DNA from: Paludibacteraceae bacterium
GTDB lineage: Bacteria > Bacteroidota > Bacteroidia > Bacteroidales > Paludibacteraceae
Length of the DNA: 52,584 nt
Reading direction: 5' to 3'
Assembly (NCBI GenBank): GCA_017550335.1
Contig: JAFZPM010000042.1
Location: 1 to 52,584 of the forward strand
Shown here: one piece after another, positions 42,201-49,828 of the stretch
Layout: every line of letters begins with the position of its first letter
Numbering within the stretch: the first letter of the stretch is position 1
The notes under the pieces: model-generated
The model's input: only the letters and a program-made list of their open reading frames with translations
Databases searched by the model: none
What the model was told of the DNA's origin: nothing
Program-made: the position numbers and the translations under genes

Positions 42201-43686
42201 CGTTGCAGAAAAGGTTAGGGTCGCGGACCTCCACGAAAGAGGAGAGAGAGTCCGTCGTGAAATAATGGGCGTTGAGCCTCAACGTGTCGTAGGCATAGCC
42301 CTTGTAGGAAAAATCCGGAAGGCGGGCGACGAGGCGAGCGTCAGGCATAGCCTCCATCTTCCAGTCCAGCTGGAGGTCAGCCGTCATCGATAAGCGTTTG
42401 AAATCATCCGAATGGAGGATGGAGTCCAGCGCCACGTCCGTGAAGGAGGTGGAGAGGTCGCATCCTAGGTAGTTCTCCCGGTTCACATACCGCAACGTTC
42501 CCTCCAAGGCGAGGGAAGCCAGCGTGGAGGCGAGGTCTCCCTTCAGCTTCGCATTCGACAGCGGACCGTCGAACTGGAGGGCCAGCCTCATAGGCAGGTA
42601 TTCGGAGAGTGTAGGATTAGGCTCCTTGCCGACCATCGTCATGATCCTATCCATGCCCTGTTTCGTCAGGGAGAGCTCGTCTATGCGTAGCACATAGGCG
42701 GTGGAGTCCCAAGCCAGGCAATCCTCCATCTTCACAACAGGAGTGGAGAGCTGGAGAAGGAACGGGTAATTGATTTTCAGGTCCTCCACATTCACGGCGG
42801 GGAACTTCCCGTAGGCGTGGAGTGAGAGGGCTGTTGAATCCGTCATGCAGGCGAACATCGGCACGAAGCACCGCAGGTCCGCCAAGGAGAATGAGTCGGA
42901 TGAGAGGGTGACATCGTAGGTGAGGTCGTCCAACGATCCCTCCCCCTTCAGGGCAAGTTGGCTCTTCGGCAAGGCGAGCGCCAGCGAAGGCAAGGTGAGC
43001 TTGTTATCCTCCAGCGTAGCCTCCAGCTCCAGGTTCTCCACCCGCAGTCCTGACTTTTCGGAGAGGGAGAGCGACTCCACACCCACCGAGATAGCCCCCT
43101 CGGACGACAAAGCGAAGGATGCCTCCATGTTGAGGCCATCGCACACGATGTGCGAAGCGTTGAAGAGCCCTGGCGTCTCCTCGGCGGAGCGCACCTCATA
43201 GGAGGCCCGTCCGTTCTTCAGCACGACAGAGTGGATAGACATGGCGAAGGGCTTATCCTTCGGCTTATCCACCTTCGGCTCATCACTCGCGAAGGCATCG
43301 ATCAGGAACTGGAAATTGAAGGCGGAGGAATCCGTCTCCTTGTAGACATGAGCGGTGAAGTCATCCAGCTCCACCTTTTTGATTTTCAGGTTATTGATAT
43401 TCAGGAGGGCATGCACGTTGATGTCCGCCTTGATTCTACCCGCGAACAACAGCGTATCCCCCTGCTGGTCCTCCACGTAGATGTTCTCCACGAAGAAGCC
43501 ATTGAGGAGGTCGAAGCCAATATAACCGAGGGAGAGTTCCGTGTTGGTCCTCTCCCTCAGCCAGTTTTCTCCGTATGAAACCAGCGATTTCTGCACACTC
43601 TTGTTGCTCAGCAGAGCCACCACAATGATATTCAAGACAAGAATAACAGCGATGACCAGCAAGAATATGCGGAACGCCTTTTTCAC
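39244..43686 (-). CDS. tamB: TamB-family translocation and assembly protein
   Basis: The 1480-residue protein has one N-terminal membrane anchor (FRIFLLVIAVILVLNIIVVALL), a very long run of short beta strands typical of the TamB/AsmA-like bridge fold, and a C-terminal DUF490/TamB domain. That domain includes NGNGNLHVTYNEGTVSIYNRY, PAKKFTIQQGAYVEFNGDP and the region from NVTQNLNSIITTDEIR to ALSSVLGDK. Such proteins span the periplasm with a hydrophobic groove and carry lipid between membranes, working with TamA or, in Bacteroidota, the lipidated TamL encoded immediately downstream. Length is in the normal range. The stop overlaps the tamL start, and the gene follows a small lipoprotein gene by 8 nt. 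Confidence 0.9.
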   Translation of the reverse strand: MKKAFRIFLLVIAVILVLNIIVVALLSNKSVQKSLVSYGENWLRERTNTELSLGYIGFDLLNGFFVENIYVEDQQGDTLLFAGRIKADINVHALLNINNLKIKKVELDDFTAHVYKETDSSAFNFQFLIDAFASDEPKVDKPKDKPFAMSIHSVVLKNGRASYEVRSAEETPGLFNASHIVCDGLNMEASFALSSEGAISVGVESLSLSEKSGLRVENLELEATLEDNKLTLPSLALALPKSQLALKGEGSLDDLTYDVTLSSDSFSLADLRCFVPMFACMTDSTALSLHAYGKFPAVNVEDLKINYPFLLQLSTPVVKMEDCLAWDSTAYVLRIDELSLTKQGMDRIMTMVGKEPNPTLSEYLPMRLALQFDGPLSNAKLKGDLASTLASLALEGTLRYVNRENYLGCDLSTSFTDVALDSILHSDDFKRLSMTADLQLDWKMEAMPDARLVARLPDFSYKGYAYDTLRLNAHYFTTDSLSSFVEVRDPNLFCNAKVEAANLSGEVPRVALATVIRHFSPQATHLADSLGNARIDVALSARVTDLNALMGEVAIDSLNLCGDSAHIIWSKPSVARHVVQSDGTRHLYFASPVLDVDLKGHYDFADIYPSVMGVVRSYWPHLFLKMDVPEGGKENRFAFNLKVKEVEDLMRFIGQDISVKGGASLSGRLSAPDNSLELKLDMPSFRSGTSVLRDIKVAVDADGRKMGLSADLLADSSASNGAAMLDVHLRSSIAQNRMDGRLALSTLPDTSMVRGVLPFVIHSEKRGADEFNMCVSTRQSEWTLTGHHFGFSPAEVRQMGEKISVKNVGVTLEGNLLMDVAGVISDELGDTLSARFDHVDLEPILSAFARKYIPLRCSLNGVVRATALTGEKMRFMTKGLHLDSIVYDGIRIGDLMADMRWNNERKGVLARMTLSDRGKRLAQVQGVVKPAENMLKMVVSMDSLPLETFLPFASDYVGDVRGFLGANILAEGSISDPELDGFLFLKDSYMRVNYTGVGYSISDSIKFKKNQLRLDRFTVKDDNGNKLTIRGNISHERLQSFKYNLLVNMDNFLLLNNPKAKSNTVYGVFYANAKDLRLNWTDTHMKVTGEFSNGDKTSLNIVLPETVTEVQTYDNIVYVQPAGAEDADSTSAEKEPPLNIEADIMVGLTDQASFFVNVADGAMVNGNGNLHVTYNEGTVSIYNRYTVNNGYVKVKLSEIPAKKFTIQQGAYVEFNGDPMKLKFDATASYDLTADLATLSSTFSSMGLSTTRQPVRCGVHASGSLSQMNLTYDISLPKADNNVTQNLNSIITTDEIRIREFAYLIGLGMFYAPDEQAQGDMLTSLASSSLSSALNNALSSVLGDKVTIGTGFSSSQEDFSDMEMNVSVSTKLFNDRLLLSTNLGYQRQATADEESGSSFLGDFDAEYLLGKKKVVRLKAFNHTNNDFYRASGNTQGVGVVFVKEAKTFRGLLPFGKDAYGNNLLAPRDTVSKEERRDEDGE

Positions 43687-43694
43687 CCGATGTG

Positions 43695-44345
43695 TTATTT
43701 TCTATTCTCGAAATTACTACGTTTGATAACCACGTCGAACCAACCATCCATACGTTTCCTGGCAATGGAATCATTCAACCGGTCATCACAGGAATGTCCG
43801 TCGTTATAGTGGATATTGTGATCATCCATGTCACGTTCGGCGTCATAGTGGAGCGATATATCGCCCGCGAGGATCACCGAATTACGTTCGCCGTCGATGC
43901 CGATCAGTCGGGCGCGGGAGAACTTGAGCAGACCCGATTTCACATCCAGGGTATCCACGTGGAAGTCCTGTTTCCACACCACGAGGGCGCTGTCCTCCGC
44001 GAAGTCCAAGGAGAACTCATCCAAAGCCACCACGTCGCTGAATCTTTCGATTTTCATGGAATCCAACGGGAAGGTGATCGAAAGCGTATAATGATCCCTC
44101 TTCCTATCCCATGACTTGTTCCGTCCGGACAAATCCCCATGCAAGGAGAAGCATACTTTGCCATTCTCAATGACCAAACTGGAGGGGGCGTAGGTATTAC
44201 CCTCCGTGAAGAGCCCAGCATCCGTCTTGATGTCGAATACATCATTTCCGACCTCCGTTCTTTTCAACTCTTCCTCCTCTGGCTCGTAGCAGGAAAAAGG
44301 CAAAAGGAGAAGTGCCGCCAAAAATATTTTATTGAACTTATTCAT
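43695..44345 (-). CDS. Small lipoprotein in the tam operon
   Basis: The 216-residue protein has a lipoprotein signal (MNKFNKIFLAALLLLPFSC-YEPEEEE) with an acidic stretch directly after the Cys, a pattern linked to surface export of lipoproteins in Bacteroidota. The rest is beta-rich (VCFSLHGDLSGRNKSW; LDEFSLDFAEDSALVVWKQDF), with one late pair of Asp/His-rich turns (DMDDHNIHYNDGHSCDD). I do not recognise a family. It lies 8 nt upstream of tamB and 19 nt downstream of a barrel gene, so it is embedded in the operon. It could be a periplasmic or outer-membrane partner of the TamB/TamL bridge; this is inferred from position only. Confidence 0.75.
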   Translation of the reverse strand: MNKFNKIFLAALLLLPFSCYEPEEEELKRTEVGNDVFDIKTDAGLFTEGNTYAPSSLVIENGKVCFSLHGDLSGRNKSWDRKRDHYTLSITFPLDSMKIERFSDVVALDEFSLDFAEDSALVVWKQDFHVDTLDVKSGLLKFSRARLIGIDGERNSVILAGDISLHYDAERDMDDHNIHYNDGHSCDDRLNDSIARKRMDGWFDVVIKRSNFENRK

Positions 44346-44364
44346 AACTTACAACGATTAAAAA

Positions 44365-45201
44365 TTAAAAATCCTCAGAAGGCATAACCGGTTCTGCCTG
44401 AATTTCAGAGCTATAAGAGGTCTCCACGGCGGAAACCTCGTTTTTCTTTCCTACAGGGAATTGTACCGAAACCCTCAAACCAGCGTCCATGAACAATTTA
44501 CCTTCGTCGAAGAAGGAGATCGGAGCATCGGCCAACGCGAACCTAGGCAGGATAATCTCAGGGTTTACGTAGAAATTATTGCAATTGATGCGGATACCGA
44601 CCGCGGAGGAAGCGGAAGCGTACACGCTCTTCGGCTTGCCCAGCTCCTCCTTTATCTGGTCCTCATAGAGATCTCTCATACGCTCCTTGTTGATATCCGC
44701 GAAATTCGCGCTGGAGAGCATGAAGTCCACGCAAGCCTCGAGCCTCAAGTAAGGACGCACTCTACGTTCCTCGGAGTTGAAGAAGACACGGAAAGCGAGC
44801 GGGACGCCCAAATAATAGTTGCGCTGTGAGAAAGAACTCAATGAGACATAATCGCACGTCTTACCATTCTCATTCACAAGCCAATACAAATCTTCCATAG
44901 GTTTCTCGCACCATGCGTACCGGTTCGTGAACCGCACACCAGCGGAGAAAGAGACACGCTCCCTCGGAGGAAGGATATCCGCAGAGAATTCCAGATACCA
45001 AGAGGAATAGTCGGCATAACCCTCATCTTCAGTCCCACGATACAGAAGATTCTTCAAATCCACCTCATTCATGTCGGTAACGGAGAAACTGCAAGCCACT
45101 CCCAGATTCACCTTCGTCCCCTCGGACGATTCACCCTCCTGGGCGAAAGACGGGGAGCAGAACGCGGCCATCAGGGCCATCCATAGCCATAACTTTTTCA
45201 T
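44365..45201 (-). CDS. Outer membrane beta-barrel protein
   Basis: The 278-residue protein has a signal peptide (MKKLWLWMALMAAFCSPSFA-QE) followed by alternating hydrophobic strands typical of small porin-like barrels (VNLGVACSFSVTDM; YLEFSADILPPRERVSFSAGVRF; YLGVPLAFRVFF; VRPYLRLEACVDFML; LFMDAGLRVSVQFPVG). It ends in an acidic, probably unstructured tail ending EDF. The layout resembles the OMP_b-brl/PorT-like group found throughout Bacteroidota, but no specific role can be named. It is the second gene of the lipid kinase-tam operon (18 nt after the kinase, 19 nt before the lipoprotein). Confidence 0.75.
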   Translation of the reverse strand: MKKLWLWMALMAAFCSPSFAQEGESSEGTKVNLGVACSFSVTDMNEVDLKNLLYRGTEDEGYADYSSWYLEFSADILPPRERVSFSAGVRFTNRYAWCEKPMEDLYWLVNENGKTCDYVSLSSFSQRNYYLGVPLAFRVFFNSEERRVRPYLRLEACVDFMLSSANFADINKERMRDLYEDQIKEELGKPKSVYASASSAVGIRINCNNFYVNPEIILPRFALADAPISFFDEGKLFMDAGLRVSVQFPVGKKNEVSAVETSYSSEIQAEPVMPSEDF

Positions 45202-45219
45202 ACTGTATAGATTTATAAA

Positions 45220-46098
45220 TTAATGTTTTACTCTAACCTTCAAGGAGAGCGGTTCAATCTCCACCTTGATCTCCTTGCCCATCATCAACGGATCGCCGTC
45301 GATGTGGAATTCCCCCTCCTTGTCACGGAGGAGCGTCACCTCGTTCGTCCTCAGGGCAGTCACGTGGCGGCTCTTGTCGAACGTGCCCATGAAAAGCCTC
45401 AAAGCCAACCCCGGAGCCGCATAGATAGGGAATCTACCCAAGACGCAGATGTCCATGACGCCGTCACAGACGCTCGCATGAGGGGCGATATAAGCCTTGT
45501 TCCCCCATTGCGCCGCATTGGCGAAGGTGACGAGGAAGGCTCTTTTCTTCACCGTGGAGAAGGACGCGCTGTCCAATTGATACTCCTGCGGTTCGTATGT
45601 CTTATACTCACGGAGGATAACCTTCAGGTAGGTGAGGAATCCACGCTTGCCCTCCTTGGAGAAGGTGTGGCTCACATGCGCGTCGAAACCCGTCCCGCAA
45701 GTGCAGAAGAAACGCTTGCCATTCGCCAAACCGCTATCGACACTGCGCTCCTCCCCATCTCGGATCTGCTCCAACGCCTCCTTCGGATGCATGGAGTAGC
45801 CCAAGTGTCTGGCGAAACCATTGCCGGAACCGAATGGCACAATGGCGAAGGCCGTGTTGGTGTGCACCAAAGAAGAAGCCACCTCGTTCATCGTGCCGTC
45901 CCCACCGCATGCGACGACAACGTCATAGCCCTCCTCCGCGAAACGCTGGGCCAACTCTTTCCCGTGTCCGGCATACTGGGTGTTCTCCACCGTGGTCTCC
46001 CACCCTTCCGCAAAAACCTCACTGATTAATCCAGGCAAGTCCTTCTTGTCACTCGTGCCCGAAATAGGATTGATGATAAAAGCGATTCTTTTGGACAT
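45220..46098 (-). CDS. Diacylglycerol/sphingolipid-type lipid kinase
   Basis: The roughly 292-residue cytoplasmic protein belongs to the DAGK catalytic family (YegS/DgkB-like). It has NPISGTSDKKDL at the start, VVACGGDGTMNEVASSL with the GGDGT nucleotide-binding motif (about residues 62-78), and PFGSGNGFARHLG (about 92-104). A C-terminal beta-sandwich includes FHIDGDPL. These enzymes phosphorylate membrane diacylglycerol or a related lipid using ATP. The ATG at 46098 (MSKRIAFI) is preferred to one four codons earlier because it places the first beta strand normally. It is the first gene of the operon that ends with tamB and tamL, tying lipid phosphorylation to inter-membrane lipid or protein transport. 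Confidence 0.9.
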   Translation of the reverse strand: MSKRIAFIINPISGTSDKKDLPGLISEVFAEGWETTVENTQYAGHGKELAQRFAEEGYDVVVACGGDGTMNEVASSLVHTNTAFAIVPFGSGNGFARHLGYSMHPKEALEQIRDGEERSVDSGLANGKRFFCTCGTGFDAHVSHTFSKEGKRGFLTYLKVILREYKTYEPQEYQLDSASFSTVKKRAFLVTFANAAQWGNKAYIAPHASVCDGVMDICVLGRFPIYAAPGLALRLFMGTFDKSRHVTALRTNEVTLLRDKEGEFHIDGDPLMMGKEIKVEIEPLSLKVRVKH

Positions 46099-46179
46099 AA
46101 TTTCAAGCATTAATGTTGCAAAGTAACAAAAATATTTACGATATTTGTCACGCCTGTTGAATTTTTTAACGTTAACAAA

Positions 46180-47481
46180 ATGAAAGAAGACTTGTTGCAG
46201 TATGCATGGCTATATCGCCTATATGATGACAATCAATTACAAACCGTGGACGGAGAACCGATCAGCGTGATCAATGTGGGAGAACTGAACCGTGACGCGG
46301 GCCCCGACTTCTTCAACGTGAAGGTGAAAATCGGCGGAACGATCTGGGCCGGAAACGTGGAGATACACGTCGCCGCCTCCGACTGGCACAAACACCACCA
46401 CGACGAAGACCCCCGCTACGACTCGGTCGTCCTGCATGTCGTGGACCGTTCCGACACACGCATCCGACGCGCCAACGGAGACCTCATCCCCCAGGTGGAG
46501 ATGCGCCTCGATGCGGCCACACTCGCCAAATACGAGGACTTCAGAAGACCCCACCAATGGATCCACTGCGAAAAGCATTGGGAACGGATCACCCATGAGT
46601 ACCTCCAACTACAACTCTGCAGGATGCTACATCTACGGCTGAGCCGCAAAACGGAGGAGATATTCACCCTCCTGAAACAGAACCGCAACAACTGGTCGGA
46701 GGTCTTCTACCGCCTGCTCGCCAAGAGCTTCGGCATGCACACCAACGCACTGCCCTTCGACCAGCTCGCACAGTCGCTCCCCCTCCCCTGCCTCGCCAAG
46801 CACAAGGACCATCCCGAACAGCTCGAGGCGCTCTTCTTCGGACAAGCGGGACTGCTGGAAACCACCCCGTCGGACGACTACGAGGCACTCCTGCAGCGGG
46901 AATACAACTTCCTCCGCCATAAGTTCGGACTGACCCCCATCGACCCCTCGCTGTGGAAGTTCGCAAGGATGCGCCCCAACAACTCGCCTTACGTGCGCAT
47001 CGCACAGCTCGCCGCCTTGGTGCACCGATCCAATAACCTCTTCTCCAAAGTGTTGGAAATGAAAGACCCTTCGAGTATCCGCCAAACCCTGCAAACAGAC
47101 GTCTCCCCCTACTGGCACACCCACATGAAGTTCGGCGCGACTTCGCCCACCTCCACGAAAAGGATGTCGGACACCACGCTGGACCTCCTCATCATCAACG
47201 CAGTATGCCCGGCCCTCTACGCCTACGCCATACAGAAAGAGGACGAGGAGACGCAAGACCGAATGATGACGATATTGGAACAAATCCCAGCGGAGAGGAA
47301 CCACACGGTGGAAGGGTGGAAAAGGTTCGGGCTATGCGTGGAGACCGCCTTCCAGAGCCAAGCCCTCATCGAACTGAAGACACAGTACTGCGACATGCGC
47401 AAATGCCTACAATGCAGCATCGGACACAAGTTGCTCGCAAGGAAGTGCGGGGGAGAATATCTTGAACGGCCCCTCCCCTAA
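46180..47481 (+). CDS. DUF2851 family protein
   Basis: The 433-residue soluble protein begins MKEDLLQYAWLYRLYDDNQLQT and carries the family hallmarks ISVINVGELNRDAGPDFFNVKVKIGG and WAGNVEIHVAASDWHKHHHDEDPRYDSVVLHVV (about residues 28-90). The dense D/E/H/K pattern there (GPDF, VEIH, DWxxH) resembles a nuclease-type active site, but no activity is established for DUF2851. It is a common single gene in Bacteroidota. The start is divergent from the lipid kinase operon across about 80 nt, which holds a near-consensus GATATTTG at 46140-46147. Its stop codon overlaps the convergent stop of the TonB-domain gene, leaving no room for a terminator between them. Confidence 0.88.
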   Translation: MKEDLLQYAWLYRLYDDNQLQTVDGEPISVINVGELNRDAGPDFFNVKVKIGGTIWAGNVEIHVAASDWHKHHHDEDPRYDSVVLHVVDRSDTRIRRANGDLIPQVEMRLDAATLAKYEDFRRPHQWIHCEKHWERITHEYLQLQLCRMLHLRLSRKTEEIFTLLKQNRNNWSEVFYRLLAKSFGMHTNALPFDQLAQSLPLPCLAKHKDHPEQLEALFFGQAGLLETTPSDDYEALLQREYNFLRHKFGLTPIDPSLWKFARMRPNNSPYVRIAQLAALVHRSNNLFSKVLEMKDPSSIRQTLQTDVSPYWHTHMKFGATSPTSTKRMSDTTLDLLIINAVCPALYAYAIQKEDEETQDRMMTILEQIPAERNHTVEGWKRFGLCVETAFQSQALIELKTQYCDMRKCLQCSIGHKLLARKCGGEYLERPLP

Positions 47482-47993
47482 CGGGAATCCAGCCTGAAAA
47501 TTACAGGCAAACTGAAATACGAGGAGACATATCTACCATTGTTTCGGGCAGGGATCCATTCCGGCATATTCTTCACCAACCAGATGGCCGCATCTTCCAA
47601 TAGGGGATCGCTACTCCTCATTACACGAATGTGATCGAGAGTCCCATCCCTTCTTACAATGAAACTTACAAGAACCCTTCCTTCAATGCCTGCCTCCGCA
47701 GCCGCCTCGGGATATATCAGATTTTCACGGATGTATTCCATCAGCTCATCCTTTCCGCCAGGGAACTCCGCCTTTTTTTGAACCTTAACAATTGGCTCAT
47801 CCTCCTCATCGTAATACGCCCCATCGTCATCCTCATCATCGTCCGAATCCATGGAATCAGAATTCCTGAAATAACTCTCGACATCCACCGGCTCTTTCCT
47901 GACAGGAGGTGCGATGGGCTTCTTCCCCTGCTCGTCCGAACATGCGACGAGAGAGCCTACCAGAAGCAATAAGAACAAGATTTTCTTCTTCAT
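47478..47993 (-). CDS. Lipoprotein with a stand-alone TonB C-terminal domain
   Basis: The roughly 171-residue protein starts at the MKKK codon 47993. It has a lipoprotein signal (FLLLLVGSLVAC-SDEQ), an acidic linker (SMDSDDDEDDDGAYYDEEDEP) and a C-terminal TonB_C-type domain. The domain opens with VQKKAEFPGGKDELMEYI, then YPEAAAEAGIEGRVLVSFIV and RDGTLDHIRVMRSSDPLL, and closes with MPEWIPARNN. It has no TonB-like membrane anchor or proline-rich spacer. Such free domains cannot couple to ExbB/ExbD directly and may bind receptors or peptidoglycan. It is the last gene of a four-gene paralogous array and lies downstream of a double REP element. Confidence 0.82.
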   Translation of the reverse strand: MKKKILFLLLLVGSLVACSDEQGKKPIAPPVRKEPVDVESYFRNSDSMDSDDDEDDDGAYYDEEDEPIVKVQKKAEFPGGKDELMEYIRENLIYPEAAAEAGIEGRVLVSFIVRRDGTLDHIRVMRSSDPLLEDAAIWLVKNMPEWIPARNNGRYVSSYFSLPVIFRLDSR

Positions 47994-48056
47994 GACATAT
48001 CGCATTTTTGGGGGTGGAACCTATAAATTCATTTCACAGGGGTTGGAATTTGTTTT

Positions 48057-48104
48057 GTAGAGACGCAATGCTTTGCGTCTCTATGCAATGCTTTGCGTCT
48101 CTAC
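48057..48104. repeat. REP-like double palindrome (copy 1)
   Basis: Two inverted repeats lie in tandem: GAGACGCAATGCTTTGCGTCTC, then ATGCAATGCTTTGCGTCTC closing with CTAC. The outer GTAG/CTAC ends match the other REP copies. The CTA at 48101-48103 forms, on the minus strand, the TAG stop of the upstream TonB-domain gene. Confidence 0.85.
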
Positions 48105-48640
48105 CTGGATTTACCTTTCGTGTCGGTCAACGGCATCAGTTTAAAATTGATAGGTAACCTGTAAAACGAACTCACATCTCTATCATTGTCTTGGGCAGGA
48201 ATCCAATTAGGCATACTTTTCACTACTCTAACAGCCTCCGCATCCAATATAGGATCAACACTTCTCAACACCTCCACATTGTCGAGGGACCCATCCCTTC
48301 TTACAATGAATTGTACCATAACCGTTCCTTGAATGCCAGCTTCTGCGGCCTGACTCGGATATATTAGAGTCCCACGGAGGTATTCCCTCAGCGCCTCCCT
48401 TCCGCCAGGGAACTCCGCCTTTTTTTGAACCTTAACAACAGGCTTATCGTCATCCTCCTCATCCTGTGCGACGGATGCGACGGTGTCAGCCCGATTAACC
48501 GGTTTGATAGGCTTAGCCTTCTTCGGCTGTACATTTACGGACTCCGTCATGGAAGAGCGACTTCTCCCCTTGATGTTCGCGGCGGAACCTGCGATGAAGG
48601 GGACAACCAGAAGCAATATGAGCAAGATTTTCTTCTTCAT
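48101..48640 (-). CDS. Exported TonB C-terminal domain protein, 3' end altered by REP
   Basis: The 179-residue protein has a signal peptide (KKILLILLLVVPFIAGSAA), a basic and acidic linker, and a TonB_C-type domain: VQKKAEFPGGREALREYL, then YPSQAAEAGIQGTVMVQFIV, RDGSLDNVEVLRSVDPIL and MPNWIPAQDNDRDV. Unlike its neighbour at 47478 it has no lipobox and should be periplasmic. The last residues (TKGKSR) are followed by a TAG that belongs to a REP palindrome. The intact paralogue at 48673 instead reads TKGTNPTPAE, and a matching PTPVK-stop coding remnant is still visible on the far side of the REP. The present C-terminus was therefore created by the insertion. Confidence 0.82.
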   Translation of the reverse strand: MKKKILLILLLVVPFIAGSAANIKGRSRSSMTESVNVQPKKAKPIKPVNRADTVASVAQDEEDDDKPVVKVQKKAEFPGGREALREYLRGTLIYPSQAAEAGIQGTVMVQFIVRRDGSLDNVEVLRSVDPILDAEAVRVVKSMPNWIPAQDNDRDVSSFYRLPINFKLMPLTDTKGKSR

Positions 48641-48672
48641 GATATATCGGGCTTTGGATGGAACCTATAAAC

Positions 48673-49170
48673 TCATTCCGCGGGGGTTGGGTTCGTGCCT
48701 TTCGTGTTGCTCTCCGCTGCGGGCAGTTTAAACAGGAAAGGAAGACTGAATTTCGAACTCACATCTCTCCCATTTAATTGAGCGGGAGTCCAATTAGGCA
48801 TACTTTTCACCACTCTGACAGCCTCCGCATCCAATATAGGATCAACGCTTCTCTGCACCGTCACATCGCCGATGGAGCCATCCTTCTTCACGACAAAACT
48901 GACAAAGACCCTCCCTTCGATGGATTTCTCCTGTGCCTCCTTCGGATATACCAAATTATCACGGAGGTATTCCATCAATTTCTTGTTTCCGCCAGGGAAC
49001 TCTGCCTTCTTCTCGACCTTGAAAGCCGGGACTTCTCCCCCTTCATATTTGCCGTCCTTGAATTCCTTGATCGGCGCCTTGTCAGCGGCGACCTCGACCT
49101 TCTCTTCGCCCGCCATGCCTGCGACGAACGGACCGGCCATGAGCAATAAGAGCAATAATTTCTTCTTCAT
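48673..49170 (-). CDS. Exported TonB C-terminal domain protein
   Basis: The roughly 165-residue protein starts at MKKKLLLLLLMAGP (49170); the open frame upstream of it crosses REP sequence and is not coding. After a cleavable signal (FVAGMAGEE) comes a short linker. Then the TonB_C-type domain has VEKKAEFPGGNKKLMEYL, YPKEAQEKSIEGRVFVSFVV, KDGSIGDVTVQRSVDPIL and MPNWTPAQLN. The tail ESNTKGTNPTPAE is the longest in the array, and no REP interrupts it. The signal peptide and domain are nearly identical to the next paralogue (49289), pointing to a recent duplication. It probably works in the periplasm; its partner is unknown. Confidence 0.82.
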   Translation of the reverse strand: MKKKLLLLLLMAGPFVAGMAGEEKVEVAADKAPIKEFKDGKYEGGEVPAFKVEKKAEFPGGNKKLMEYLRDNLVYPKEAQEKSIEGRVFVSFVVKKDGSIGDVTVQRSVDPILDAEAVRVVKSMPNWTPAQLNGRDVSSKFSLPFLFKLPAAESNTKGTNPTPAE

Positions 49171-49223
49171 GTTATATTGTTTTTTTGTTGAACCTATAAA
49201 TTCATTTCGTGGGGTCTTGGATT

Positions 49224-49292
49224 GTGGAGACGCAAGACATTGCGTCTCTATGCAATGCATCTTTGTGGAGACGCAAAGCATTGCGTCTCTAC
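49224..49292. repeat. REP-like double palindrome (copy 2)
   Basis: Two copies of GGAGACGCAA...TTGCGTCTC are separated by TATGCAATGCATCTTTG. The CTA at 49289-49291 is the minus-strand TAG stop of the TonB-domain gene at 49289-49774. Confidence 0.85.
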
Positions 49293-49774
49293 TCGGATTT
49301 GACTTCCTTTTCCACATCCGCCGAATTGCCTAGCCTAAAAGTGAGAGGTAAGAGGTAAAGCGAATTCACATCTTTCTCCCCTACCTGAGCAGGGACCCAT
49401 TTAGGCATACCGTTCACCAACCTGAGAGCCTCCGCATCCAGTAAAGGATCGACACTTCTCGAGATCCGCGCTTCGGTGATGGAACCATCCTTCTTCACGA
49501 CGAAACGGACAAAGACCCTCCCTTCGATGGATTTATCCTGTGCCTCCTTCGGATATACCAAATTATCACGGAGGTATTCCACCATTTTCTTACTTCCGCC
49601 AGGGAAATGAGCCTTCTTTTCAACCTTAACTAACGGTAATTCCTCCTTAGATAGGGTGTCTTTGAGCTCTTTGATCGCCACCTTGTCAGAGGCGATCATC
49701 ACCTTCTCTTCCGCCGCCGAACCTGCGACAAACGGACCGGCCATGAGCAATAAAAGCAATAAATTCTTCTTCAT
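49289..49774 (-). CDS. Exported TonB C-terminal domain protein, ends in REP
   Basis: The 161-residue protein has a signal peptide (MKKNLLLLLLMAGPFVAGSAA), a short linker and a TonB_C-type domain: VEKKAHFPGGSKKMVEYL, then YPKEAQDKSIEGRVFVRFVV, KDGSITEARISRSVDPLL and MPKWVPAQVGEKDV. It is the closest relative of the gene at 48673. The domain core is intact, but the terminal residues VEKEVKSE are followed by a TAG supplied by the REP palindrome. Possible remnants of the older 3' end lie beyond the REP with an indel. It is the second gene of the array. Confidence 0.82.
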   Translation of the reverse strand: MKKNLLLLLLMAGPFVAGSAAEEKVMIASDKVAIKELKDTLSKEELPLVKVEKKAHFPGGSKKMVEYLRDNLVYPKEAQDKSIEGRVFVRFVVKKDGSITEARISRSVDPLLDAEALRLVNGMPKWVPAQVGEKDVNSLYLLPLTFRLGNSADVEKEVKSE

Positions 49775-49828
49775 GTTATATTCAAATTCAAATTATAATC
49801 ATCCAATAAACATATCTCCTTCGTACGT

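Noticed and set aside
49171..49317. N-terminal extension of the TonB-domain gene at 48673
   Set aside because: The added 49 codons read through the REP element and spacer; the MKKK signal peptide marks the true start.
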